Shown here: positions 32,789-41,939 of the stretch, one piece after another | Position numbering within the stretch: the first letter of the stretch is position 1 | Layout: every line of letters begins with the position of its first letter | NCBI GenBank assembly: GCA_963422655.1 | Contig: OY730440.1 | Location: 1,984,001-2,048,000, forward strand | DNA length: 64,000 nucleotides | Direction of reading: 5' to 3' | Source: CATQHS01 sp963422655 | Lineage (GTDB): Bacteria > Actinomycetota > Acidimicrobiia > Acidimicrobiales > Aldehydirespiratoraceae | Program-made: the position numbers and the translations under genes | Notes under the pieces: generated by a model | Told to the model about the DNA's origin: nothing | Seen by the model: the letters and a program-made list of their open reading frames with translations, nothing else | Databases searched by the model: none

Positions 32789-33814
32789 TCACTCTCGTCG
32801 GTAGCGGCTCGTCTTGTAGGCGTCCACCCAACGGCGTGAGCTGCGCCATCGGCCGTCACTGCCTCGGGTGGCCTGGAGTCGGTGGCGGCTGGCTGCGGCG
32901 CGCAGGGCGGTGACGTTCAGATCGGAGTCGGCCAGTGCCTCCAGCGGTACCAGCCGGGCGGGGCCGGCTACGGCTGGCAGTACGAATCGATAGAGGCTGT
33001 CGAGTATGGCCCGGGCGAGTATCTGGCCCAGGGAACCGACCTGGCCTGCGTCAGCTCGCTGCAGCGCCTTCAGGTACTTGGCCCGGTCCCGCTTGTAGAT
33101 GATTACCGGCGGGTAGCCGAGCCGCACCAAGATCAGGTTCAACACGAGCCTGCCGGTGCGCCCGTTGCCATCGAGAAACGGGTGGATCTGCTCGAAGCGG
33201 CAATGTAACGCAGCCACAGCATCGGGGAAGGTCACAGGTGCCCCCTTGAGGGTGTTGACCTCATCCACCCAAGCTGAGAGCTCGGCCGGGACCAGCGGCC
33301 ATGTCACCGGTGTCATGCCCCCGGGGAAGGGCTCGATGTCGTGGCGGCGGTAACTGCCCGGGCCCTCGGGCTCGGTGGCGTCGGAGTGCGGTGCCACCTC
33401 CCACACCGGGGCCAGGGCCAGTTGGTGAATCTCACGCACCTCGGCCAGGGTCAGAATCCGGCCGTGGCGCGATAGCGGCATGGAGCGGGAGCCCTGGCGG
33501 TACACCCAGTCGGCAGCGTCGGCGTAGCCTTTGACCTCCAGGTATTCGCGCAACTCTTTGTTGCCGACGGCTCGACCTTCGCCCAGCAGTTGCTCCACCT
33601 GCTTGAGGACAAGTGTGTTGCCTTCGATGGCAGTCGAGTGGTGGGCTTCCTCGTACCAGATGGAGCGCCAGGTGTCGGCTGCCTCTTCGGGTAGAGGCAG
33701 CCTGTCCATATGATCTCGTAGCTCGGTCACCTGAACCTGTAGTCGCCGGTAGACCTCGTGCTGGGTGGGCCGTCCACGGCCCCGTGATCTTTTGGCGGCA
33801 ACGTGATCATCCAT
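32789..33814 (-). CDS. fic: Fic-domain protein (class II AMPylator type)
   Basis: A 341-residue protein. The Fic active site HPFLDGNGRTGR is at residues 211-222, with the full HxFx(D/E)GNGRxxR pattern. The inhibitory helix motif STAIEG at 60-65 lies N-terminal to it, which makes it class II and self-inhibited. The C-terminus is a winged-helix-like tail ending SRRWVDAYKTSRYRRE. Fic enzymes transfer AMP or other nucleotide parts to protein targets. The final 43 codons are duplicated at 26353-26485. It may be the flank of the island or part of its cargo. 33815-33912 is AT-rich and probably holds its promoter. Confidence 0.93.
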   Translation of the reverse strand: MDDHVAAKRSRGRGRPTQHEVYRRLQVQVTELRDHMDRLPLPEEAADTWRSIWYEEAHHSTAIEGNTLVLKQVEQLLGEGRAVGNKELREYLEVKGYADAADWVYRQGSRSMPLSRHGRILTLAEVREIHQLALAPVWEVAPHSDATEPEGPGSYRRHDIEPFPGGMTPVTWPLVPAELSAWVDEVNTLKGAPVTFPDAVAALHCRFEQIHPFLDGNGRTGRLVLNLILVRLGYPPVIIYKRDRAKYLKALQRADAGQVGSLGQILARAILDSLYRFVLPAVAGPARLVPLEALADSDLNVTALRAAASRHRLQATRGSDGRWRSSRRWVDAYKTSRYRRE

Positions 33815-33912
33815 GCAGTGACAAGGTAACCCGCTCCCAGAAGTTGTTGAGTTTGTGAAAATTCAAATGAACAAAACAACAATTGCGCTGATGTAGTTCA
33901 AACAGAGGGGTA

Positions 33913-34770
33913 TCATTTCCGGCCCAGTTGCGAGCGGACCGTCTGCACCGGCGGGTTGGTGAGTGAGCGTCGCTGCCAGTTGGCGCCGTCCACGACCAAG
34001 GTGTGGCCGGTGATGAACCGCCCGTAGGGCGAAGCCAGGAAAGTAGCGGCCCAGCCCAGCTCATGGGGCCTACCGACCCGCAGCGCTGGTTGGCGGGCGT
34101 CGAGGTCGGGGAGGGCGAGGTTGGCGGCGATGGCCTCGGGCAGGTCCTCATGGGGTATGAGCCCGGGCACCAGGCAGTTGACCTGGATGCCGTAGGGTCC
34201 CCACTCCACGGCCAGGGTCTCGGTCATGTTCTTCACCCCTGCCTTGGCCGCAGCCGAATGGGCGAAGCCCGGTCCGCCGGTCCAGGCGAAGCTGGCCCCG
34301 ATGTTGATGATCGACCCCGGCGTGCCTGCGGCCAGATGACGGCGGGCCAGCTCTCGGGAGCAGAAGAAGGTGCCGTTGAGGGTGATGTCCACTACTGCCC
34401 GCCACCCGTTGGGCGACATCTCGTCGGCCGGTACTGCGAAGTTGGCCGCAGCGTTGTTCACCAGGACATCGGGCCGGCCGAATCGCTCGACGGCGGCGTC
34501 GAAGGCGGCCTCGATCTGGTCGGGATCTCGGATGTCACAGGCGACGGTGAGAACTGCGGCGCCCAGCTCGATCATGGCCGCTCGACCCGCGTCCAGATGC
34601 TCCGCTTTGCGGGAGGCGATCACGATCGACGCCCCCAGCCGGGCGAACTCCGAGGCGATGGCCTTGCCCAGCCCGGTGCCTCCACCAGTGACGAGCACGC
34701 TCTGGCCGTCGAACGTGCCCGGCTTCAGCGCCGACTCACCCACCGGCGGGGCAGGAAGAAAGCCGACCAC
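33913..34770 (-). CDS. SDR oxidoreductase, 2,4-dienoyl-CoA reductase-like
   Basis: A 285-residue Rossmann enzyme. The NAD(P) motif is VTGGGTGLGKAIA near 28-40 and NNAA near 105. The catalytic region reads HSAAAKAGVKNMTETLAVEW, so the usual Tyr of YxxxK is not in place, as in dienoyl-CoA reductases. A substrate with a CoA thioester is likely because an enoyl-CoA hydratase gene lies directly upstream, with 3 bases between. The pair probably works in unsaturated fatty acid or related acyl-CoA breakdown. Confidence 0.85.
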   Translation of the reverse strand: MVGFLPAPPVGESALKPGTFDGQSVLVTGGGTGLGKAIASEFARLGASIVIASRKAEHLDAGRAAMIELGAAVLTVACDIRDPDQIEAAFDAAVERFGRPDVLVNNAAANFAVPADEMSPNGWRAVVDITLNGTFFCSRELARRHLAAGTPGSIINIGASFAWTGGPGFAHSAAAKAGVKNMTETLAVEWGPYGIQVNCLVPGLIPHEDLPEAIAANLALPDLDARQPALRVGRPHELGWAATFLASPYGRFITGHTLVVDGANWQRRSLTNPPVQTVRSQLGRK

Positions 34771-34773
34771 CGC

Positions 34774-35553
34774 TCACGACCCCCGGTAGGCGGGGTCGCG
34801 GCCCTCGGCCCGGGCAGCCTGGAACTCGGCGAAATCGTCCGACCGATTCAGGAAGGTCTGGTAGACGAGCTCGTCGTCCATCGAGGCCCGAATGCTGGGC
34901 CGGCTCAGATGCGAGATCACCCGTCGAACCAGCTTCACCGTCGTCATGGGTGCAGCCGCGATCTGCTCCGCCATCTGGCGCACGGTGTGGTCGAGCTCAT
35001 CGGGGGCCACGATCCGAGAGATGATGCCATGGCCGAGCGCCTCGGTTGCTTCCATGGACCGGCCGGTGAGCACCATGTCGCTGACCACGCCGGGGCCGCA
35101 CATCTCATAGAGCACGCTCACACCCCCGGTATCGGGGATCACCCCGTAGCCGACCTCGGGCAGCCTGAACCGGGCGTCGGGCGTGCCCACCCGCACGTCA
35201 CACATCAAAGCTCGCTGGAACGACCCGCCCATGACCCATCCCTTGAGGGCCACGATAACCGGGGCCTCGATCTCCCAGAGCTGCTGGATGCCTCGGTGAC
35301 CCCGGGTCATGAGCTCGTGGTGGGTGAGCCCGGACCGGTTGGTGCCGATCGAGCCCACGTCTCGCCCCGACGACCACGACTTGCCCTCGCCCCGCCAGAT
35401 CACGGCCCGAAGGCCACAGAGGGACCGTAGCTCGGCCAAGGCGTCGAAGAGCTGGGCGTCCATGTCGTCGTCGAAGGCATTGTGCTTGCCGGGGTTGTCG
35501 TTCGTGATGGTGGCGATGACCCCGTCGATGTCGAGGTGGACCTGTCCAGTCAT
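34774..35553 (-). CDS. Enoyl-CoA hydratase/isomerase family protein
   Basis: About 259 residues from ATG 35553, which has GGAGG upstream; the open frame runs on to 35685 without family sequence. Crotonase signatures are NPGKHNAFDDDMDAQLFDAL, GEGKSWSSGRDVGSI, VIVALKGWVMGGSFQRALMCD (oxyanion hole region, split near 97-117) and LPEVGYGVIPDTGG. It hydrates or isomerises an enoyl-CoA; the exact substrate cannot be told. It is the first gene of the pair with the SDR. Confidence 0.88.
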   Translation of the reverse strand: MTGQVHLDIDGVIATITNDNPGKHNAFDDDMDAQLFDALAELRSLCGLRAVIWRGEGKSWSSGRDVGSIGTNRSGLTHHELMTRGHRGIQQLWEIEAPVIVALKGWVMGGSFQRALMCDVRVGTPDARFRLPEVGYGVIPDTGGVSVLYEMCGPGVVSDMVLTGRSMEATEALGHGIISRIVAPDELDHTVRQMAEQIAAAPMTTVKLVRRVISHLSRPSIRASMDDELVYQTFLNRSDDFAEFQAARAEGRDPAYRGS

Positions 35554-35590
35554 GCCGGTTCCTCCGATCGAGGGTTTGCGGGATCTACAG

Positions 35591-36064
35591 CTAGCCGGCC
35601 CCGGCGTTGATGTCGACTCGAACGTCACCATCGACGACCGTGACCGGGAAACGGACCAAGCCCCGGCCGTCGGCGTCCACCACATCGTCGGGGTCGCAGG
35701 AACTGACGAAGTGCCCGGCGCCGGCTCGCCACTGGAAGTAGCAATGGCGAGCCTGTCCGGCCCGACGAGCCTCGAAGGCCAGCCATCCTGTCAGCGGATC
35801 GGCCCCGATGTGCTGGAGGATGATGTCGCGGCTGCCGCCGGCCACGTCACCGAACAGCACCGGGCCCTGCTCGGCTATCTCGGCGCTGATACGGACCGCA
35901 TCGAGATCACGAAAGTCGCGGTCACCGAGTCGCACCTCGACGCTGTCGGTGGACCTGGCCAGCATCACTATCGCAATGATCAGCATCAGAGCCACCCCAA
36001 CCCCGGTCCCGCCCACGATGACAGCGCCGCGAGCACCGATCTGCGGTCCACGGGCTACGGGCAC
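35591..36064 (-). CDS. Small membrane-anchored protein, unknown function
   Basis: A 157-residue protein with one membrane segment near residues 15-36 (GVGVALMLIIAIVMLAR) and an extracytoplasmic part. That part has QGPVLFGDVAGGSRDIILQH and the Cys pair RHCYFQW and VSSCDPDD. I recall similar single-pass proteins in actinobacteria with the pattern ISAEIAE.GP.LF.D...G.RDI, never characterised. The two Cys could form a disulfide outside the cell. Its stop lies 35 bases from the enoyl-CoA hydratase start, and its start is divergent from sucC. Confidence 0.65.
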   Translation of the reverse strand: MPVARGPQIGARGAVIVGGTGVGVALMLIIAIVMLARSTDSVEVRLGDRDFRDLDAVRISAEIAEQGPVLFGDVAGGSRDIILQHIGADPLTGWLAFEARRAGQARHCYFQWRAGAGHFVSSCDPDDVVDADGRGLVRFPVTVVDGDVRVDINAGAG

Positions 36065-36206
36065 AAATCCTCCTCGGCATCTTCGACATCTTCACCGCCG
36101 GGCCGGGTACGGCCCAGCGGTGTTACTCGCCTAGTATCGCCGTTGCGTAACGACAGGCCGTACCGGCCCGGTACGCGTTCGCTTCGGACGAGGCCGGAGG
36201 CCGTTC

Positions 36207-37379
36207 GTGGATCTCTTCGAACATCAGGGCAAGGAACTGTTGGCCGGCTACGGGCTGCCGGTGCCGCCGGGGGAGATCGCCTTCTCGGCAGACGAGGCGG
36301 TGGCCGCGGCCCAGCGGTTGGAGCCACCCGTCGTGGTAAAGGCCCAGGTCCACACCGGAGGGCGGGGCAAGGCCGGGGGGGTGAAGTTGGCGGCTGACCT
36401 CGACGCGGTGCGAGCCCACGCCGCTGCCATCCTCGGCCTCGACATCTCCGGTCATGTCGTTCACCGGTTGCTGATCGAGAAGGCGTCCGCCATCGCCGAG
36501 GAGTACTACGCCAGCTTCACCCTGGATCGCTCGGCCCGCCAGCATCTCGGCATGCTGTCGGCTCAGGGCGGTGTGGATATCGAAGCCGTGGCCGAAGCCA
36601 CCCCCGACGCCATCGCCCGGATCTGGATCGACCCCGTCGATCCGCTGACCGAACCTGTCTGCCGGGCCTGGGTGACAGAAGCCGGGCTGCCCGCCGTCGC
36701 TGCCGACGGCGCCGTCGAGGTGTTGTCGAAGCTCTACCGGGCCTACGTCGACGCTGATGCCGACTTGGTGGAAGTCAACCCGCTGATACTGACCGCCGAT
36801 GGTGAGATAGGTGTGCTCGACGCCAAGGTCACCCTCGACGGCAACAGCGTCTTCCGCCACCCCGACTACACCGCCTACGACGCCACCGCACCCCGCGACG
36901 AGCGGGAGCAGGCGGCCAAGGCCAAAGGATTGCAGTACGTGGGATTGGACGGCTCGGTCGGGGTGATCGCCAACGGCGCCGGGCTGGCCATGAGCACCGT
37001 CGATGTGGTCACCGGGGTCGGGGGCCGTCCCGCCAACTTCCTCGACATCGGCGGCGGCGCCAACGCTGCGGTCATGGCTGGCGCTCTGGAAGTGATCAAC
37101 AACGATCCGGCCGTGCGGTCCATCTTCGTCAACATCTTCGGAGGCATCACCCGAGGCGAGGAAGTGGCCACCGGTATCGTCGAGGCGCTGGGTCGAGTGT
37201 CGATCGAGGCTCCGATCGTGATCCGCCTCGACGGCACCAACGCCGCTGCGGGCCGGGCCCTGCTCGAACCACATCTGAACCATCGGCTGATGATGGAACC
37301 GACCATGCTCGGCGCTGCCCGCCGGGCGGTGGAGCTGGCCGGCGAGCGGATCGTCGAAGGACCGGGCGGAATCCGGTGA
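36207..37379 (+). CDS. sucC: Succinyl-CoA synthetase beta subunit
   Basis: A 390-residue ATP-grasp subunit of the TCA-cycle succinate-CoA ligase. The N-terminus MDLFEHQGKELLAGYGLPVP, GGRGKAGGVKLA near 52-63, EVNPLIL near 190 and NIFGGITRGEEVA near 310 are all diagnostic. The GTG start follows a promoter-like gap after the divergent membrane protein gene. Its stop overlaps the sucD GTG by four bases, so the alpha and beta subunits are made together. Confidence 0.96.
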   Translation: MDLFEHQGKELLAGYGLPVPPGEIAFSADEAVAAAQRLEPPVVVKAQVHTGGRGKAGGVKLAADLDAVRAHAAAILGLDISGHVVHRLLIEKASAIAEEYYASFTLDRSARQHLGMLSAQGGVDIEAVAEATPDAIARIWIDPVDPLTEPVCRAWVTEAGLPAVAADGAVEVLSKLYRAYVDADADLVEVNPLILTADGEIGVLDAKVTLDGNSVFRHPDYTAYDATAPRDEREQAAKAKGLQYVGLDGSVGVIANGAGLAMSTVDVVTGVGGRPANFLDIGGGANAAVMAGALEVINNDPAVRSIFVNIFGGITRGEEVATGIVEALGRVSIEAPIVIRLDGTNAAAGRALLEPHLNHRLMMEPTMLGAARRAVELAGERIVEGPGGIR

Positions 37380-38263
37380 GCATTTTCGTCGATGAGACCA
37401 CCCGGGTCGTCTACCAGGGCCTCACCGGGGCCCAGGGCCGCTACTACGGCCTGCTCAACCGGGACTACGGCACCCGGGTCGTGGCCGGCACCAACCCCAA
37501 CAAGGCCGGGACCGACGTGGATGGGGTGCCGGTCTTCGCCACCGTGGCTGAAGCGGTGGCGGCCACCGGCGCTACCGCGAGCTGCATCTTCGTACCGGCT
37601 CCGGGGGTGCGGGGTGCGGTGCTCGAAGCCGCAGCCGGCGGTGTGGAGCTGATCATCGCTATCACCGAGGGGGTGCCGGCTCACGACGAGGCCTACGTGT
37701 TCAATCGGCTGCGCCGGGATCACCCCGGCGTGCGACTGATCGGTCCCAACTGCCCGGGTGTCATCAGCCCCGGCCGTTGCAATATCGGCATCACCGCTGG
37801 TCATATTGCTCTACCGGGCGGGCCGGTGGGGATCGTCAGCCGCTCGGGCACGCTCACCTACCAGGCCCTCTATGAGTTGAAGCAGCAGGGCGTGGGCGTC
37901 ACCACCTGTGTCGGCATCGGCGGCGACCCGGTACCGGGCACCAGCTTCGTCGATTGCCTGGAAGCTTTCGAGGCCGATCCCGAGACCCGGGCCGTGATGA
38001 TGATCGGTGAGATCGGAGGATCGTCCGAAGAGGAGGCGGCTTCGTTCATCGAGCGGGCCATGACCAAGCCGGTAGTGGCCTACGTGGCCGGGATGACGGC
38101 GCCTCCGGGCCGCAAGATGGGCCATGCCGGTGCCATCGTCTCGGGGGGTCGGGGCACGGCTGCGGCCAAGGTGAAGGCGCTGGAGGAGGCCGGGGCCCGG
38201 GTGGGCGAGAACCCAACCGAGGCCGGTCGGATCATGGCCGAGACCGTGGCCGGTCTGGGCTGA
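37376..38263 (+). CDS. sucD: Succinyl-CoA synthetase alpha subunit
   Basis: A 295-residue CoA-binding partner of SucC. GLTGAQGRYYGLLNRDYGT at the N-terminus, GPNCPGVISPG near 121, and IGEIGGSSEEEAA near 207 are signatures. The phosphohistidine is expected in the segment GRKMGHAGAIVSGG near 242. Starts at GTG 37376 inside the sucC stop. The gap to purH is 17 bases and contains a short duplication of GCTGAGCTGTGGAC-like sequence. Confidence 0.96.
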   Translation: MSIFVDETTRVVYQGLTGAQGRYYGLLNRDYGTRVVAGTNPNKAGTDVDGVPVFATVAEAVAATGATASCIFVPAPGVRGAVLEAAAGGVELIIAITEGVPAHDEAYVFNRLRRDHPGVRLIGPNCPGVISPGRCNIGITAGHIALPGGPVGIVSRSGTLTYQALYELKQQGVGVTTCVGIGGDPVPGTSFVDCLEAFEADPETRAVMMIGEIGGSSEEEAASFIERAMTKPVVAYVAGMTAPPGRKMGHAGAIVSGGRGTAAAKVKALEEAGARVGENPTEAGRIMAETVAGLG

Positions 38264-38280
38264 GCTGTGGACGCTGAGCT

Positions 38281-39885
38281 GTGGACACTGCCCGCAGGGC
38301 GCTGATATCGGTCTCCGACAAGACCGGGGTGGTCGACTTCGCCCGGGGCTTGGATCGACTGGGCTGGGAGCTGATCGCCAGCCCGGGTACGGCCCGAGTG
38401 CTGGCCGAGGCCGGCCTGGGTGTGATCGACGTGGCCGACCACACCGGGATGCCGGTGATGCTCGGGCACCGGGTCGTGACGCTGCATCCCCGCTTGCACG
38501 GCGGCATCCTCGCCGATCGGGCCGACCCGACCCACCGCGACGACCTCGAAGCCCATGGCATCGACCTCATCGACTTGGTGGTGGTGAACCTGTACCCGTT
38601 CGTGGACTCGCCCGGGGTGGAGATGATCGACATCGGCGGGCCGTCGCTGATACGGGCTGCGGCCAAGAACCACGCCCATGTCGGGGTGGTGGTCGACCCG
38701 GCCGGTTACGGCCCGGTCCTGGCCGAGCTCGAAACCGACGGCGGGCTGTCCGATGCCACCCGGCGGCGACTGGCTCGGTCCGCCTTCGCTCGGACCGCGG
38801 CTTACGATGCCGCTATCGCCGACTGGTTCGACCGGCTCGACCCGACCCCGCCCCCCGAGCCCGGATCCGGCGACGATGCTCTGCCGACTACCGTCCATCT
38901 GGCCTTGGAACGGGCCGAGGAGCTGCGTTACGGCGAGAACCCTCATCAGCGGGGAGCCCGCTACCGTCACCTCGGTCGGCCCGGATTCTGGGACGGCGTG
39001 GTCTGCCACAGTGGTGTGGCCCTCAGCTACCTCAACCTCTGCGACGCCGACGCGGCTTGGCGTCTGGCCCATGACCTGGGCGACGATCCGGCCGTGGTCA
39101 TCGTCAAGCACGCCAACCCGTGCGGCGTCGCGGTGGCCGCTGATCTGGCCACGGCGTACACCCGGGCTTACCGGTGCGACACCCGCAGCGCCTTCGGCGG
39201 GGTCGTGGCCACCAATGCTGTAATCGACGGGGCCATGGTGCAAGCCATGGCGGCGGCGGCTCAAGCCGACGTGGTGATCGCCCCCGGATACGAACCAGGC
39301 GTGATCGAGCGGCTGGCAGACCGGCGCCGGAGCACCCGAGTCCTGCAAGCCCCGGCCGGTGCTGCTGGGTCCGGTCCGGATCCGCCTCAGTCACAGACCC
39401 GGCCTCAGTCCCGGCCCCGGCCCGGTTTCGATCTGCATTGGCGCACGATCGGCGGTGACCTGCTGGCGCAGGACGGTGCTCATTTCGCTACCGACCCCGA
39501 ACACTGGTCGGTGGTCACCGCCCGGCGCCCCAGCCCCTCCGAGCGAGCCGATGCCGTCTTTGCCTGGCGGGTCTGTGCCCACACCAGTTCCAACGCCGTG
39601 GTACTGGCCCGCGCCGGCGTGGCCTGGGGGATCGGGGCCGGCCAGCAGAACCGGGTCGAAGCCGGGGCTCTGGCCGCGGCCCGCGCCGGGGGCCGGGCGG
39701 CCGGGGGGGCTTGCGCCAGCGACGGCTTCTATCCTTTCGGTGACGGGATCCGGGCCGCTGCTGATGCCGAGGTCGCCGTGGTCGTCCAGCCCGGCGGGTC
39801 GGTGAACGACGAGACCGTGATCTCCGCTGCCGACGAGCTCGGCTTGGCCATGATGTTCACCGGTGAGCGTCAGTTCCGGCACTGA
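38281..39885 (+). CDS. purH: Bifunctional AICAR transformylase / IMP cyclohydrolase
   Basis: A 534-residue enzyme for the last two steps of IMP synthesis. The N-terminal MGS-like cyclohydrolase has ALISVSDKTGVVDFARGL and HPRLHGGILADR. The transformylase has YGENPHQRGARYR near 220, KHANPCGVAV near 278, and SDGFYPFGDGI near 480. A Pro/Gln/Arg-rich insertion (around 39370-39425) lies between transformylase blocks where the family is variable. GTG start; the 3' end overlaps the acyltransferase start by 23 bases. Confidence 0.95.
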   Translation: MDTARRALISVSDKTGVVDFARGLDRLGWELIASPGTARVLAEAGLGVIDVADHTGMPVMLGHRVVTLHPRLHGGILADRADPTHRDDLEAHGIDLIDLVVVNLYPFVDSPGVEMIDIGGPSLIRAAAKNHAHVGVVVDPAGYGPVLAELETDGGLSDATRRRLARSAFARTAAYDAAIADWFDRLDPTPPPEPGSGDDALPTTVHLALERAEELRYGENPHQRGARYRHLGRPGFWDGVVCHSGVALSYLNLCDADAAWRLAHDLGDDPAVVIVKHANPCGVAVAADLATAYTRAYRCDTRSAFGGVVATNAVIDGAMVQAMAAAAQADVVIAPGYEPGVIERLADRRRSTRVLQAPAGAAGSGPDPPQSQTRPQSRPRPGFDLHWRTIGGDLLAQDGAHFATDPEHWSVVTARRPSPSERADAVFAWRVCAHTSSNAVVLARAGVAWGIGAGQQNRVEAGALAAARAGGRAAGGACASDGFYPFGDGIRAAADAEVAVVVQPGGSVNDETVISAADELGLAMMFTGERQFRH

Positions 39886-40588
39886 CCGAACCGACCCAGC
39901 AACGCCGATGCCAACCCCGCTACAAGAGCGAGTCCGGCGGATCGCTCGGCGCCGCAGTTCACGCTGGGTCTACCGGTTGACCCGGGCCGCGATTTGCATG
40001 CTCTTGTACCCCTACCTGCGGGTACAGCGCCACGGGGGAGAACACCTCGACATCTCCGGCCCGGTCATTGTGGCGCCGGTGCACCGGTCCAACCTCGACG
40101 CTCCCCTGCTGTCGGGGGTGGGGCGCCGGCCCCTACGAGCGCTGGCCAAGGAATCGCTGTTCGCCAACCGCTGGTTCGGGGGGTTCATCGCCGCGTTGGG
40201 GGCCTTCCCGGTGCGTCGGGAGGCCACCGACCGCGAAGCCATGCGGCTCGCCACCGAGATCCTCGGTGCCGGGGAGCAGATGATCGTATTCCCTGAAGGG
40301 GGCCGAGGTTCGGGACCGACCATCGACGGGGTTTTCGACGGTATGAGCTATCTCGCCTCCAAGGCGGGTGCGGCCATCGTGCCGGTGGGTATTGCCGGCA
40401 CCGAAGCGGCCATGCCCGCCGGAGCCCGGTTCCCCAGGCGGGTGCCGGTGGCGATAGTGGTGGGCGAACCCATCGCGGCACCGGCGGGCTCGATGAGCCG
40501 CCGAGAGCTGTCACGGTTCTCCGAGGTGGTCAAGGGCCGGCTCCAAGACGCTTTCGACCAAGCCCAGGCTCTTGTTACCAACCGGTAG
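39863..40588 (+). CDS. 1-acyl-sn-glycerol-3-phosphate acyltransferase family protein
   Basis: A 241-residue PlsC-like enzyme. The acyltransferase blocks are PVHRSNLDAPLLSG (HX4D, near 72-80), a second block around AKESLFANRWFGG, and IVFPEGGRGSG near 140. It probably acylates lysophosphatidate at the membrane inner face; a hydrophobic segment lies near residues 43-55. GTG 39863 overlaps purH by 23 bases; ATG 39908 is an alternative start. The exact acceptor is not certain, since this family is broad. Confidence 0.85.
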   Translation: MSVSSGTDRTDPATPMPTPLQERVRRIARRRSSRWVYRLTRAAICMLLYPYLRVQRHGGEHLDISGPVIVAPVHRSNLDAPLLSGVGRRPLRALAKESLFANRWFGGFIAALGAFPVRREATDREAMRLATEILGAGEQMIVFPEGGRGSGPTIDGVFDGMSYLASKAGAAIVPVGIAGTEAAMPAGARFPRRVPVAIVVGEPIAAPAGSMSRRELSRFSEVVKGRLQDAFDQAQALVTNR

Positions 40589-40639
40589 CAAAGCCGCGCT
40601 CCGGCCAAGGCTCGCCTCGGCAGGTTAGCCTTCCGGGGT

Positions 40640-41836
40640 ATGGCCGAGATGATCACGCTGAGCGACGACGGCGTCCTGAACGTGCCCGACGAGCCCATCA
40701 TCCCGTTCATAGAGGGTGACGGCATCGGTGTGGACATCTGGCCCGCGGCCCGGTCGGTATTGGACGCAGCCGCGGCCAGCCACGGCCACCGGATCGCTTG
40801 GAAGGAGGTGCTGGCCGGCCAGAAAGCGTTCGACGAGACCGGTCACTGGCTGCCCCCCGAGACCATCGAAGCCTTCCGGGATCATCTCATCGGTATCAAA
40901 GGCCCGCTCACCACGCCTGTGGGTGGCGGGTTCCGCAGCCTCAACGTCGCCATCCGTCAGATTCTCGATCTCTATGTGTGTCTGCGTCCGGTGCGGTGGT
41001 TCAACGGCGTTCCCTCCCCGGTCAGGGAGCCTCACTTGGTGGACATGGTGATCTTCAGGGAGAACACCGAGGACATCTATGCCGGTCTGGAGGTTGCCTC
41101 GGGGTCGACTCAGGCGGCCAAGCTGATCGAGCTCCTCGGTGACGTCTTCGGCTGGGAGATCCGGGCCGATTCCGGGATCGGGATCAAGCCGGTGTCGAAG
41201 TTCGGCTCCCAACGTCTGCAACGAGCCGCCTTGGACTACGCGATGCGCCGGGGGCGTCGTCGGGTCCACTGGGTGCACAAGGGCAACATCATGAAGTTCA
41301 CCGAGGGCGCCTTCCGCAACTGGGGCTATGAGCTGGTGCATGAGGAGTACTCGGAGTCGGCGGTGAGCTGGGACGATTGCGGCGGCGACCCGGGCGAGCG
41401 GATCCTGGTTCAAGACACCATTGCCGACATCGCCTTGCAGCAGGTGTTGACCCGCCCCGGTTCCTTCGATGTGATCGCCACCCTGAACCTCAACGGCGAC
41501 TACCTGTCCGATGCCTTGGCCGCTCAGGTAGGCGGGATCGGCATGGCTCCGGGAGCCAACATCAACTACGTCACCGGACATGGTGTGTTCGAGGCCACCC
41601 ACGGCACCGCCCCCAAGTACGCGGGCCAGGATCGGGTCAACCCTTCGTCGCTGTTGCTGTCGGGGGTGTTGATGCTCGAACATCTGGGTTGGCCGGAGGC
41701 GGCCGCTGACATCACCTCTGCTGTCGAGGCGACCGTCAGCGACAGGATCGTCACCTATGACCTGGCCCGTCTCATGGAAGGAGCCACCGAGGTGAAGTGC
41801 TCCGAGTTCGCCTCGGCTGTCATCGACCGGTTGTAG
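40640..41836 (+). CDS. icd: NADP-type isocitrate dehydrogenase
   Basis: A 398-residue E. coli-type (prokaryotic) Icd. IPFIEGDGIGVDIWPAA near 21-37, GGGFRSLNVAIRQ near 95-107 with the substrate Ser, VIFRENTEDIYAG near 137 and the Lys of HKGNIMKFTEGAF near 214-226 match the family. NLNGDYLSDALAAQVGG carries the metal-binding Asp. GHGVFEATHGTAPKYAGQ near 315 is the cofactor region; the exact NAD/NADP choice cannot be settled by eye. It oxidises isocitrate to 2-oxoglutarate and stands with sucCD among TCA genes. Confidence 0.93.
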   Translation: MAEMITLSDDGVLNVPDEPIIPFIEGDGIGVDIWPAARSVLDAAAASHGHRIAWKEVLAGQKAFDETGHWLPPETIEAFRDHLIGIKGPLTTPVGGGFRSLNVAIRQILDLYVCLRPVRWFNGVPSPVREPHLVDMVIFRENTEDIYAGLEVASGSTQAAKLIELLGDVFGWEIRADSGIGIKPVSKFGSQRLQRAALDYAMRRGRRRVHWVHKGNIMKFTEGAFRNWGYELVHEEYSESAVSWDDCGGDPGERILVQDTIADIALQQVLTRPGSFDVIATLNLNGDYLSDALAAQVGGIGMAPGANINYVTGHGVFEATHGTAPKYAGQDRVNPSSLLLSGVLMLEHLGWPEAAADITSAVEATVSDRIVTYDLARLMEGATEVKCSEFASAVIDRL

Positions 41837-41842
41837 AGAAAA

Positions 41843-41877
41843 CTAAAGGTTTCAAAAAACCTAAAGGTTTCAAAAAA
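41843..41877. repeat. 17-bp AT-rich direct repeat after icd
   Basis: CTAAAGGTTTCAAAAAA occurs at 41843-41859 and again at 41861-41877, one base apart. Each copy can fold a small GGTTT/AAACC hairpin. The stretch is strikingly A-rich for this genome and lies between icd and the next gene; it could serve as terminator, promoter up-element or recombination remnant. Confidence 0.85.
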
Positions 41878-41939
41878 GATAAAAGGCTGCAAAGCCAGGG
41901 CGCTAGACTCTTCTGAAGACCGCCCCTTGGAAGGGAACT

